From NCBI GenBank assembly GCA_914767715.1, contig OU612072.1, positions 6,634,001-6,698,000 of the forward strand: 64,000 nucleotides of DNA, in the 5' to 3' direction. A model generated the notes under the pieces. It saw only the letters and a program-made list of their open reading frames with translations. It did not search any database and was not told the DNA's origin. Of the stretch, positions 49,801-59,457 are shown one piece after another. The stretch comes from Membranipora membranacea. Its lineage: Eukaryota; Bryozoa; Gymnolaemata; Cheilostomatida; Membraniporidae. Numbering within the stretch: position 1 is the stretch's first letter; every line of letters starts with the position of its first letter. The position numbers and the translations under genes were made by a program.

Positions 49801-50814
49801 AAACGAATCTCTTTTTACAGGCCAGCTCTTCTCATGCAATGGTAGACCAAGTTGTCTTCGCAACTCTCTCGCAGAAATCCCCTTTTCTGCTTTAATTTGC
49901 AGTCAAAACTCATCAGTACGCAATGTCTATCATCCGTACTGAAAAATGTTTTAGTCAATATGTTGAATGAACACTAAGTTCATACCATAAATGCTATATC
50001 ATGTATTTACTTGGCTTTTTTGCTATCAGTCAACACTGAAATACAATGTCACCCAGGTATTGTACCATTGTGTTTAACACAATTGACTCATGAGACAAGC
50101 ATGTGAGATGAAACGCAGGAAAAAAACCGGTTTCACATACCATATGCATTCAGCCAATCTAATAATAGGTAAAATTAAGAAAAAAGGATTTCACTCTAGT
50201 AATGTTGTTGCAGCTGTTTACATTACAAATTGTTGAATTATAGAGCAGTAATTATTCGATAAATACCTTTGTCCACAGGGAGTCTGATGAGGTTGTACAA
50301 GGACACCTTTACAGAGAGCACAACCGTATGTCTCCTTCAGCTTCTCATGTCTCAGAAAGTGTGGACGCCTATTAAAATCGCCAGGTGTTGATGATGAATG
50401 ACTGGGAACAAAGCAAATACTCATTTAGATGAGAACAACTACCATCTCAATGATTTAATCGTAATATAATCTAAATAATAAAGCAGTGCGAACATCACTG
50501 GAAAGCTGGTTTGCTCAGAATTATTGAGTTATGTGATGCAAGTATGGCTCGACATGGAGGGAACAGCGAGATGTCTTTGATTTATCGGGCAATGGATTAT
50601 GAAGTTCAATCGTATAGAAATCTGCCAAGTTCTGTGTAACTTCAAGAAAGAATTTCCAGCATATAAAACCACCGTAATGGCAATTTCAGGGTGTCAAAGT
50701 CGTCAGTCCCCATATATCATTGACCCATTTAAATTTTTTATGTAAGTCAACACACCTGCCATGCTGAATCATAGAACGGTCTATTTCCATAGACGAAGGT
50801 CCTCCTTCCGCCAT
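46869..50814 (-). CDS. Gene C: RING and TRAF-type zinc-finger protein (complete)
   Basis: Minus-strand exons are 50756-50814 (ATG), 50267-50401, 49528-49759, 48962-49093, 48701-48775, 47777-47962, 47321-47390 and 46869-46924 (TAA). They sum to 945 bp, 314 residues, in phase throughout. The start MAEGGPSSMEIDRSM leads to a RING-like block (CALC, PHQTPCGQRVCKKC), an acidic insert (DDMEDEEEPC), CFCRNKDYGCC, a TRAF-type finger (CIFTPIICSNVGCGQKI, then H and C), CSQCQKMYSSKEE and a C2H2-like module (GKCFFYESCSF, ELKQH, HLEH). It ends DGNLEE. Exon lengths 132, 75, 186 and 70 are identical to gene B, and the introns are alignable in places. The last exon has diverged from the A/B type. It is likely a cytosolic adaptor or ubiquitin ligase by family; this is untested inference. 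Confidence 0.87.
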
Positions 50815-50900
50815 TGAGGTTGCTACAACCTAGGCAACCAGAAGCTAGAAATATCTGAAACAGAAAAATTGATATATAGCTCAAATATTTTCCGGAATAC

Positions 50901-51040
50901 ACTATCAACATGGTAGTTTAAGTGCTCAAACGGTGCAAGATGCTGGTAGAGGCATTTCATTTTCAACCACTTTCTCCCCTGATAATGAAATGCCTCTACC
51001 AGCATCTTGCACTGTTTGAGCACTTAAACTATCAACATGG
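50901..51040. mobile_element. Palindromic MITE-like element upstream of gene C
   Basis: The arms are about 48 bp: TAGTTTAAGTGCTCAAAC onward from 50914, and its inverse ending GAGCACTTAAACTA at 51031. The centre is about 22 bp (TCAACCACTTTCTCCCC). ACTATCAACATGG occurs at 50901-50913 and again at 51028-51040, like a target duplication overlapping the arm end. A related half-element is at about 6026-6085 (GTTTAAGCGCTGAAACTGTG, GCTGGTAGAAGCATTTCATT). Confidence 0.65.
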
Positions 51041-51880
51041 TGGCTCTTGAGCTAACCTTATTTGTGCTCTGACAGCGCAATATGTGACCACGGATCAGAC
51101 CACAAAAATATTAGCTAATAGACTTCACAAAACTGTCCATGTTGGACTAACAGACTACAAGTTATGAGATTCAGCGATTCATACAAAGTTTTCAATTTGA
51201 AACTGACTTCTATTGTTTTTTCTTCCCGCATCAGAGGGTAAAACAAGACAACTGTTTAAGCATGTTGGGAGACATGTGGGTTTGTAACTATTGAACAGTC
51301 TCTATTTGAGATGGCCCTGAAAAGGGCCAATGCGCTTTACTGTCCGGAATTTCAATACATGTGTTAGACGGTACGACGGTCTTATTTTATTGATTTGACG
51401 CTGATAATTGCCATGAGTATATAATATATATATACATGACACATTTATAATGTATATAAATATACATTATACATGCCATGAGTGTATATATATTAATGAT
51501 GACCAATTAATCACTGGTGAGAAATATACGCCATACTGGCGTACTGAATGTAATACTCGCAGCGTTGGCCCAGAGTTGGAGGCAGGGTTCATTATATTTA
51601 CAGTCAATGACAATGAGGCATATCTTTTGATCGATGATTTTTATATAATTGATCTGATTTGCAATAATAAAAAATTTAGCGTTGGCATATAAATTATAAA
51701 ATTATGCTGCCGATTTCCATTGTCATCAATCACTAATCATTATAAATAAGAATAATAATATTGCTGTTCATCTAGGTAGACGATGACTGCACCGAGGTGC
51801 GGCATAGGAAGAGGTTTATAGTGACGACTAGGTTTCCGGGTCGTTAGTGCCACTTTTCAACCACTGACAGCTTTAACCCA
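51040..51880. other. Spacer with no gene
   Basis: Apart from the stem-loop above, I see only AT-rich sequence and a short TA-rich patch near 51420-51495. A frame at 51450-51692 has no recognisable content. Confidence 0.35.
51313..51328 (-). terminator. Histone-type 3' stem-loop without a histone gene
   Basis: Read on the minus strand, GGCCCTTTTCAGGGCC has a 6-bp stem and a TTTC loop, matching the animal replication-dependent histone mRNA 3' stem-loop (GGYYYTTTTCARRRCC). The upstream minus-strand sequence (51329-51800) holds no histone frame. It may be a relic or a coincidence. Confidence 0.4.
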
Positions 51881-52158
51881 GTGTGAAGCATATCGCTACA
51901 AGGTCGGAGCTGCAGTGTTTGATGGCAGCATCCTCCTGTATAGAGCTATACCATACAGGAGGGTTCTTTAATCTGCATGCACGATGGTGTTGTACATACA
52001 GAAGACCTCCATTATTTATAGTCCTGATCCGAAGGGACCGTGTGATCGGTGAAAGTCGAGACCGAAAGTCGTCTCGACTTTCGGTCCCGGACGGGGTTTG
52101 AACCCACAACGGACTGGTCAAGTGGCAGACACGCTAACCACTGCGCCAAACTGACTGA
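51880..52158 (-). repeat. tRNA-derived SINE
   Basis: On the minus strand the head (52158 to 52088) has an A box, TGGCGCAGTGGTTAGCG, and a B box, GGGTTCAAACCCC. A perfect hairpin follows (GACCGAAAGTCGAG with its inverse), then a body with ATGCAGATTAAAGAACCCTC, which resembles the conserved core found in several invertebrate SINE families. A second palindrome (CCTCCTGTATGG with CTATACAGGAGG) lies near 51930-51965. The total is about 280 bp. The anticodon stem does not pair well enough for a working tRNA. Confidence 0.65.
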
Positions 52159-52255
52159 CTATATCTGACTATAAATATTTATATGTATATGAAGCGTTAC
52201 TCTGCTGCTTGTAAGGCGGGGGGGGGGGGTGTGTTTTTCATCATAGTGGTTTAAC

Positions 52256-52471
52256 TCAGGACAGATGATCTTTAGCGCCAGTTTTTGTAGTTTTCAGATC
52301 CTGATAATTTTGTGAGATGAACAGAAACCATACAGCCACAGCATATTTGATCACGGAGATGATATTTGTCTCATAGGCATGCAGAAGGTTTGCCTTGCTT
52401 ACTCCAGAGTGATTCCGCTTGATTAACACATCACACTTATCATTGTATTGTGTCAGTAAGGTTTTATTCAC
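52256..52471 (-). pseudogene. Non-LTR retrotransposon reverse-transcriptase C-terminal fragment
   Basis: The minus-strand frame reads IKRNHSGVSKANLLHAYETNI then IKYAVAVW and NYQDLKTTKTGAK. This matches the pattern after the RT core in Jockey/CR1-type LINEs (LKRAGV, LL..Y.T.I..V..YA.PVW, LE..Q+.A). It lacks everything upstream and downstream and is a dead fragment. Family assignment is by pattern only. Confidence 0.6.
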
Positions 52472-52479
52472 TCTTCAAT

Positions 52480-53659
52480 ATGCCAACTTAGCAGTTTCAA
52501 GTCTAAAATCTCAAAATCACCGAGTTTCATGTAGATTTTAAGGTCAACCTTATTTCCACTTTTTGGTATGTACTAGGAAATTTTGTGCATTGTTATGAGC
52601 TGCAAAAAAAGAGAACTGCAGCCAGGAAACGTACTCTGGTCTCCCATTTTTAAGTCCTAAACTGAATTGCTTGAATGGTCACGCTGATTTTTGAGGTGTC
52701 CAAACTTAAAACTTATGCAATTCACGTAGGGCTAATGTTAATAATCGCCGGCATATGGCAAAATATGGTTAGCTGCATAACATGGTACATATAAATATAA
52801 TTTATATAAAACAAGGAATATGTATCATACACGGAATAGGATCCAAGTACAAGCTTTGGATGAACCAGGGCTGCCAATCATTTTTTCTGTGGAAAGAATA
52901 TTCGTTTTGTTGGGGACTATAAATATCAAGTGGCAGAGCAGGGAGGGTGAGGGAGGGGCTTGACATTCCCCGGACATTGTTTGCATGGTGTGTCTAGTAA
53001 AAAAATAGGTCTCTTGCAATGTTTGGCAATCTTCTCAACAATGATTTTCAAACACCAAACAACAAAATCCCTATTTGGGCCTGTTTAAACATTGCCAGAG
53101 AGAGGCCAAGTAGATCTTGGGTCGAGACTACTCTTAAATTAATGGCTCTGGTCTGGGGCCTTCCTTAAGCCACATACTATACCGATGAACATAGACAAAT
53201 AAAAACAGCATTGTATTCATTGTATTCATAGCATTGAAGCTTGAATGTGATATTAAAAAACTTAAAAAAATGAGTATTAGATTACCACGCCTTTTGGAAC
53301 AAGCAGGAGTGTAGAAAGTAAGAATCTAAAAAGAAGAGAAGTTCTTCTCTAAAGGACTGACTGAGTAGAGTTGGCACTAGACCATCCATTGATTTCTCTC
53401 AAAATTTCATGTAACACTAATATTAATGTATATATATATATATATATAGATTCAAATCTGTGCTTTTAAGTGTCATCTGTGTGTATTTGGCCCCAAGTGT
53501 CACTCAAAAATAAGGAGTCATTTTATATGACCCACAAAAAAATCATGTCTTAAATAATCATGTTGGGCATCCTTAACCCAATAGTAATTAACGGTAGATA
53601 AAATAGTCGGACATGGTCTGACAACTCCAATGCAAAGATGTGCCCTACACATTGATAGC

Positions 53660-53713
<54 letters not shown>

Positions 53714-54080
53714 CTATAATGAACCAGTCTGGCCTACAATTTGGCATGGGTTAGTGACTTTCCTATTTTTAAAACTGCATAATAATGCCATTTTCCAAGG
53801 ATAGGATAGTTTAGATGGTCTGACAAAGGTACTGATACTTATCTAACGGGTAGCTGTGTTTTATAATAACTATCACCAACATTGACCACTGTTTTAAGTT
53901 GCTATCTTAATTTGAACTGCAGGGGGTGACGGTATACAGAGGCCAAAGGGGACAGAAATGAATTTAGCGGGTAGCTGAGGGACTAGCTTGCTACTAGTCC
54001 TTTAAATTTGGTTTTGAGCCAGGCAAGTTTTTGGCACCCTAGAGCTTTCAGATATGCATCACAAGCCAACAATATGCTTA
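52480..54080. other. Spacer with TA microsatellites
   Basis: There is a short (TA)n at about 53429-53447 and a longer one at about 53664-53712. The remaining sequence shows no gene or recognised repeat. Confidence 0.5.
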
Positions 54081-54480
54081 TAAATTAAACAGTGATTTTA
54101 AATGTGGCTGTTTGTGAGAAAGACGAAATTGATCAACCGATACAAAAAGATAATGAGAATATTTTACCATCTAAGTGTGCCAGCTTTTTAGGAGTTACTA
54201 TAGCCAGGACTCTATCTTTTTCTAAATATGCCAGCCAAATATCAATTAAATGTAACCAGGGTAACACAAGAATTTTCCTTATGAAACAACTTAAACAGAT
54301 GGGTATTGGGCATGAACTATGCTGGACTTTTAAAGTTTTACCAAACTAATCTGAAGCTCATTTTTTCTTATGCTTGTCCAGCGTGGTACAGTTTTTTAGC
54401 TGACAAAGACAAAATTCAGCTTGAGCACTGCCAAAAGACAGCCAATAAAAAGTGGGATAATGACATATATTTCACATTGG
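54080..54480 (+). pseudogene. Non-LTR retrotransposon reverse-transcriptase fragment, frameshifted
   Basis: The frame reads CASFLGVTIARTLSFSKYASQI then IFLMKQLKQMGI, the typical FLGV.id..L.fs.hi...k and ..L...G segment of LINE reverse transcriptases. A frameshift near 54330-54345 moves the continuation NLKLIFSYACPAWYSFL and KIQLEHCQKTANK into another frame. It is a dead fragment, on the opposite strand to the piece at 52256-52471. Sequence after 54480 is no longer recognisable. Confidence 0.75.
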
Positions 54481-56764
54481 ATTAGATGTAAAAGCTACTA
54501 CTGAGTAGGACACCTATGTGATACTTATGTGACAAGTATAATAACTAATATTGAAGAGAGAATTAATTGTATGACTTCTCACCTTGAAAAATTAGATGTA
54601 AAGGGCAGAGGCACACGTTTGAGGTTCCCGGGTTCTGACGTAGTTCCGGTTATATGTCTGAGATATATAGGTCAGCCAATGATATAAGAGTTTAGATTGT
54701 TCAACTCTCACAACCTAAGCTACAAGAACAATAGGTGACTATATTCAAACCAAGGAGTAAAAGGGCCTTCTTTTTAGTCCTGGCACTGGCAGCATCGGCT
54801 CCTTTGCTGGAGCTTTCAGCCTTTTTTTTTCTTTTGTTTAGCTTTCCTATGTTTTGGTCATTGACTACACTGAGTGCGGGCAAAATACAGGCGTGCAAGC
54901 CCCAGGAGCATATCATCATGACTATCAACAATCTACTATCTATGAAATAAAGTTATTAAACACCATCTTATCGACATAATAAGAATAGAATGTACTATCT
55001 ATTATATTTCTATATAGTCATGGTGGTAAGCCTGTCTTGACAAGCTTTCCATAGCAGCTAGGTTATAAATAATTATAAAAAAAAATGGTATGGAATTTAC
55101 TCTAGCAATTGATTGATACATAGAAAGCTGCATATATATAAATAATCATCACATCACAGACTACTAACACTATACCAAGGATACTAGCTAGTTGCCTGTC
55201 TTGACAAGCTTGTTTACACCACCTGATGTTCAAACTACTGAGAAACTATTTTTACTTTGCATTTACCACAGCAGGGTCTTACCTTCACTTCAGAGTCTTT
55301 GTTCTAGGTTATGTGATTTTATGGTCTGATGATGCAGAGCTCTGCCTGTAATTGTCTATTTTTTCGGTCTTTTGAAAAGACTACAGGCCCGCCCTGCCTC
55401 CCCGCGCACCCGCTAGTTTCAGTATTGCGCAGATATTTTGAGTTTGTGGGTTGTACTTATATTGTCTTCATAGGTTTCCAACTGCTAGGAAGTTTTTGCA
55501 AAATGGCATGAGAGGGAAACTCCGGTAAATGATTTTCTTCAATTCTTACCCTCTTGTGGGTTGGTAAAGGAACCCCCTAAGCTCATATCAGTGTGTTCAA
55601 GTACTACTAGTAAAGCAGTAGGACTTTAAGGTGGGTTGGGCCATTCATTTTTTCACTTGGCGCAAATTATGACTTGTGATCTTACGGTCAGTTACTGCAT
55701 CACAAGTACCCAATGTATTAGTTACGTTACTTGTGGAAAGAAGTAAGTTTTTCTCTTTATCTCCTTGCTTGTAAGGTGTACTGCCTCCATGTTGGCAGGC
55801 AAGAAGACCCTGCACACCCAGTGTATGAGTTTCAATCGCTATACATGCATGCTTTTATGTGCACGGCCACGCCAACAAAGGTGTAACAGTTAGGATTACA
55901 TTTGAAGTCAATTTTCTTTTTGCTTTTTGGTAATGTTGTTTTATTGGGATAGAAAATTCGCTACACATTCACGGAGACATGATTTTGTTGTATTTCCTTG
56001 CCGATAATAGATGAAACTGTGTTAGAACTAGACATAAATCAAGCAACGACCAAAACATTTCAATGCCTCTATGAAAACAGAAATATGAGTTCAAGCACAC
56101 GATTGACTAGATAGAGAGTTCATATAAAATAATAAAAGCACAATGCTTCAGTATTTTGTAGAAAAAGACGAGAATACAGACCATGGTAAAAAAAATTGAG
56201 TGCCAAAGTAAAAGTAAAGTTGTCACCAGTTACATGTTTAAAACACCGATAATGAAATAGAGTATGAATATGAGGAAAGAGAAAGTAAAACTAATCATTG
56301 CAATCATTCCACTCCTGTTCCTAGCGTCAGTCTCACATGAGTCCTTAGTGAAGTTTAGCACGCATGCTTATCGCTCGTGAGCACCAAAAAGGTTTCCAAA
56401 AACCAGTAAGACAGATATGTGATCTATCTCCCAGGAGGAATCATTTTCCATATTTTGCAGCCAATAAAAGCATACCAACAATATACAGTGGCGTTTTATC
56501 ATGTTTCCATTGCGCACACTATCATTTGGGGGTAAACAGTAGTCCAGTTGCAGTTTTGAGATCTCCAGTTGGACTCCGAAGAAGTGATGACCGGTTCTTC
56601 TGCAAAATGAAACAACAATATCAGTGAACAGACAATGGATGGTCTTTATCCTTTAGGAGAGTAGCTAACATTTATGGAATTCAAACAAAAATACTCAAAA
56701 CCTGCCCACATACTGTCCACATAGTATTGGAATTGTTATCTCATGTAAAAGAAAAGACAATTTC
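54481..56764. other. Gene-poor spacer
   Basis: No exon is supported. CCTGTCTTGACAAGCTT palindrome motifs lie at about 55030 and 55197. The segment 56320-56420 (TTAGTGAAGTTTAGCACGC to AGCACCAAAAAGGTTTCC) has a diverged duplicate at about 57975-58060, so it belongs to the duplicated flanks of the SGNH locus. Confidence 0.45.
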
Positions 56765-56893
56765 TTAAGCTACTGCTGCCGGGCAGGGACATGGGAAGAA
56801 AAGTCTCATGATCTTTGCAAGAGCTATGGTTATGACACTGTACAACATTGTGAGGCAAAGAGTTTTGAATGAAACACAATTTTTAAGACCTAC

Positions 56894-57442
56894 CTGCCAC
56901 TTCTGGGCATACTGTCCCATCTCTTCAGCCAGTTTAATGCTCCCGGAACGGTTCAGATGAACTCCATCCATCGCGAATTCACAGCGACTGTAAGTAAAAC
57001 GCTCATGATGACCTAAAACAGAAAAATATGAGTGATTCAGCAAAGAGTTTAATGTAAAAACATCATGGTTAAACCTAGCCAACCTAGCAGGAGAAAGTGT
57101 GTACCAGCAGTCAGGCAAGCTACTGTCCCAGCGCCTGAACAACTCGCTAACACACAGATGTACTCCAGGTGGCATGGAATCATTTAGAGCACACAACCAG
57201 TCGTAAAGTTCCAGAACTGATGCACCTTTGCTAGCCAGGTCATTTGTTCCAACATGCACTAAAACAAGTTTATGCCTGAGTTTTAAGTTCTCCAACACCC
57301 ACTCAGCTACACTTCCTACCCCCCTTCCAGGCAAGGAAACAACCTCCAAATCACACCTAACATCTCCAACATACTTGACCAAAGAATCCCCTACAACAAG
57401 AACAGCAGACTCGCTGCCGCTATAAACAGGCCCTCTTACCAT
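56894..57442 (-). CDS. SGNH/GDSL-type hydrolase exon, copy 1
   Basis: The exon runs from ATG 57442 to a donor (GGCAG then GTAGGT) at 56894: 549 bp, 183 codons, phase 0. The reading frame stays open to 56765 if unspliced. Motifs: VVGDSLVKY (nucleophile Ser20), LPGRGVGS, HVGTNDLA (Asn), and MDGVHLNRSGS (Asp-x2-His), the four SGNH blocks. Family members are esterases or lipases, but this subgroup is common in repeat-rich animal loci and its substrate is unknown. Upstream sequence to about 57500 (ACTACTGAGTAAAACTCGAT) is conserved with the copy at 62878. Downstream exons for this copy were not found. Confidence 0.75.
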
Positions 57443-58252
57443 CTTGATGAACAGCCTGTAGTAAAAACTACTGAGTAAAACTCGATTACTATTCACAATA
57501 AATGGAAGGTGACAAGTTATAGAATACATAATTGGTTAACCAAGCACTTAAGCACACATGTGCATCCAGGTAGGGTAGGGTAGGGGATCAAAATTCATTC
57601 ATTATACCGCGTTGAAGCTAACACGACCGATGATAATTAGCACACCCCCTCTGAAATTATTGCTCAGGCTCAGGTTCACAGCAGGCTCAGCACTGAGCGG
57701 GTCAGATGAAGTACTTCATTGCAAACATTCTATGGGTAGTAGTAAAACGCTATTGATGGCCTAGAGCAGAAGGATCAGAGTGATTCCACAAACAGTTTAA
57801 TGTAAAAAATACCGTAAGTGAGTATTATTGGCATTTTACTTGGGTATGTAACACCACATCTTGTGAAAGTGACCAAAACAAGGTAGTTACATCCCCGCGC
57901 AAAGAACCCCGTTCTTTACTTTTGCATTCGTTGTGACCTGCAGAGGTAAGGACCTCTCCCAGTGGTCGAGGCTAGGACTCTCACGTGAATGCTGAGCGAA
58001 GTTAAGCTATATGGAGACGCGTTCATCGCTCATGACCACCAAAAATGGTTACCAAAAAGGCATAGCCTTGATGGAGTTATCTAAAATAGATAGAAAAAAT
58101 TAGCAAAGATGAAACAGTTGGGCTCCTGACAAGCCAGTACCAAATTTAGAAAGATGTAAGATCCATCTCCAAAAAGGAAACCCACACTACCCTTGCAAAT
58201 AACTATGAAAACTATGATAACTTATGAAAACTGGAATACTAAATAATATGAG
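57443..58252. other. Duplicated flanking sequence between SGNH copy 1 and the Ulp1 gene
   Basis: 57826-57900 (ATTGGCATTTTACTTGGG to GTAGTTACATCCC) is repeated in the same orientation at 63425-63500. About 57660-57790 resembles decayed SGNH sequence. No intact gene is present. Confidence 0.5.
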
Positions 58253-59047
58253 TTACTTTTGTTCACAACTTGCGCAAAGATACAAAGCATATTCTTCAGT
58301 CCAAACTATATCAGGTATTGAAACACATGAATCATGGAGATAAATGTTACACTTATTACATTCAACCATTCTCATAGACATACTTTTATCAAGTTTAGCA
58401 AGTTTACAATGGCAAAATATGTCAACATAATATGGCTGACATCTAACAGATTTATATTGCCTAGCACGTTTTGGTTCGTAAGGGAAGACTTCTATTTTTT
58501 TTGTACAGATTATTTTCATGAAATGCTCCCTAAGTTTTGTTTGATTATAGTTGGCATTCACAGGATTTTGACTTAAAATCAAGGACGTGGCATATGCACA
58601 GGCAAATAGGCCGCAATCGTCTGACCTTTGCTGTTGTGTTACTCTCATGTTCACCATATTAAAACCAAGACCAGGCCTTCTTACAAATGAGGAAACAAGG
58701 GTTTGCAATTGGGGTGGAAACTTACGAGACATTTTTGAATCATAAACACACACTTCATTATCATCAGCACTAAATACGTTACTTACAGTTATCCAATGGT
58801 TTTTATTGACATTCAATATTTGGACAAACTTTTTAGTGCACGTACCACCAATCGGATATTCCCATGTCATTTGGGCTACATCTTGAAACCCATCTAAATC
58901 ATCAAAGAGAGATCTTGTACGATGTTCTGATAAAAGATACGCAAAATCTGTAAGTATCGATTTATATTGGTATCTGATTGGACATTCAGGCATGACAGTT
59001 GGCGCTTTCATCTTTTGGTTAACATGGATTTGCCTTGCAGTCTCCAA
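58253..59047 (-). CDS. Ulp1-like (C48) cysteine protease with C-terminal PHD finger, transposon-derived
   Basis: An open frame of 264 codons ends at 58253. It has no ATG at its upstream edge and overlaps the end of the MULE fragment in another frame, so it probably continues from it through a frameshift or unseen intron. Catalytic residues of a C48 peptidase are visible: NHW (His84), VYDSK (Asp103), Gln near 139-140, and DDCGLFACAYA (Cys145). Residues 212-261 form a PHD-type finger (C-x-C, C-x2-C, H-x2-C, C-x2-C). Ulp1-like proteases accompany many MULE transposons; their role there is not settled. Host SUMO proteases usually lack this PHD. Confidence 0.75.
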   Translation of the reverse strand: METARQIHVNQKMKAPTVMPECPIRYQYKSILTDFAYLLSEHRTRSLFDDLDGFQDVAQMTWEYPIGGTCTKKFVQILNVNKNHWITVSNVFSADDNEVCVYDSKMSRKFPPQLQTLVSSFVRRPGLGFNMVNMRVTQQQRSDDCGLFACAYATSLILSQNPVNANYNQTKLREHFMKIICTKKIEVFPYEPKRARQYKSVRCQPYYVDIFCHCKLAKLDKSMSMRMVECNKCNIYLHDSCVSIPDIVWTEEYALYLCASCEQK

Positions 59048-59454
59048 ATGGCAGAACGTGTAGTTTTCAAAAAGGACAATAACACTCTTTGAAATAAATG
59101 ATGATTTCTTTTAAGATCTCTTTTGATTGAATTGTGATGTGACTCAATATGGTTATTGGTATTGTTTCCAGTGGTAAGGAGATCAACTCTATCCTTAAAA
59201 ACGAACCACTCTTTGATATCCTTATCCCAATTTTTCTCATAATATTCAATGAAGGTTTGTGAGGCAACATTTTTTAGCTGGTGGAAATATGAATCATACT
59301 CATTTTGACTCCTGGACCTAACTAAAGAGCGAATTAGTGACAGCACTGTTTCTTTTTCGTGAGAATAGCCTGTGATCAGGCACCTTACTCTTTCTTTAAA
59401 ATATTTCATGACATGGAAATAACATAGAAGAATACTACTCTGAGGAAAATTCAT
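59008..59454 (-). pseudogene. MULE transposase C-terminal part, catalytic centre deleted
   Basis: The frame PQSSILLCYFHVMKYFKERV holds the C-x2-H motif of MULE transposases, and TNNHIESHHNSIKRDLKRNH holds the region of the catalytic Glu. It follows a TGA (59458-59460) in the same frame as the N-terminal part. The 100-150 residues expected between the zinc cluster and the C-x2-H motif, carrying the catalytic Asps, are missing. ACCATGAAT is repeated at the junction. The transposase must be inactive. Confidence 0.75.
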
Positions 59455-59457
59455 GGT

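Noticed and set aside
53664-53712. Long TA run as a possible origin or cruciform site
   Set aside because: It is a plain dinucleotide microsatellite with no associated feature.
54701-54950. Frames with KKRKKAESSSKG and the opposite-strand counterpart
   Set aside because: Low-complexity content from poly-T and poly-A tracts downstream of the RT remnant; no domain or splice support.
58334-58576. 80-codon plus-strand frame
   Set aside because: It is antisense to the Ulp1/PHD coding sequence, whose catalytic motifs are clear.
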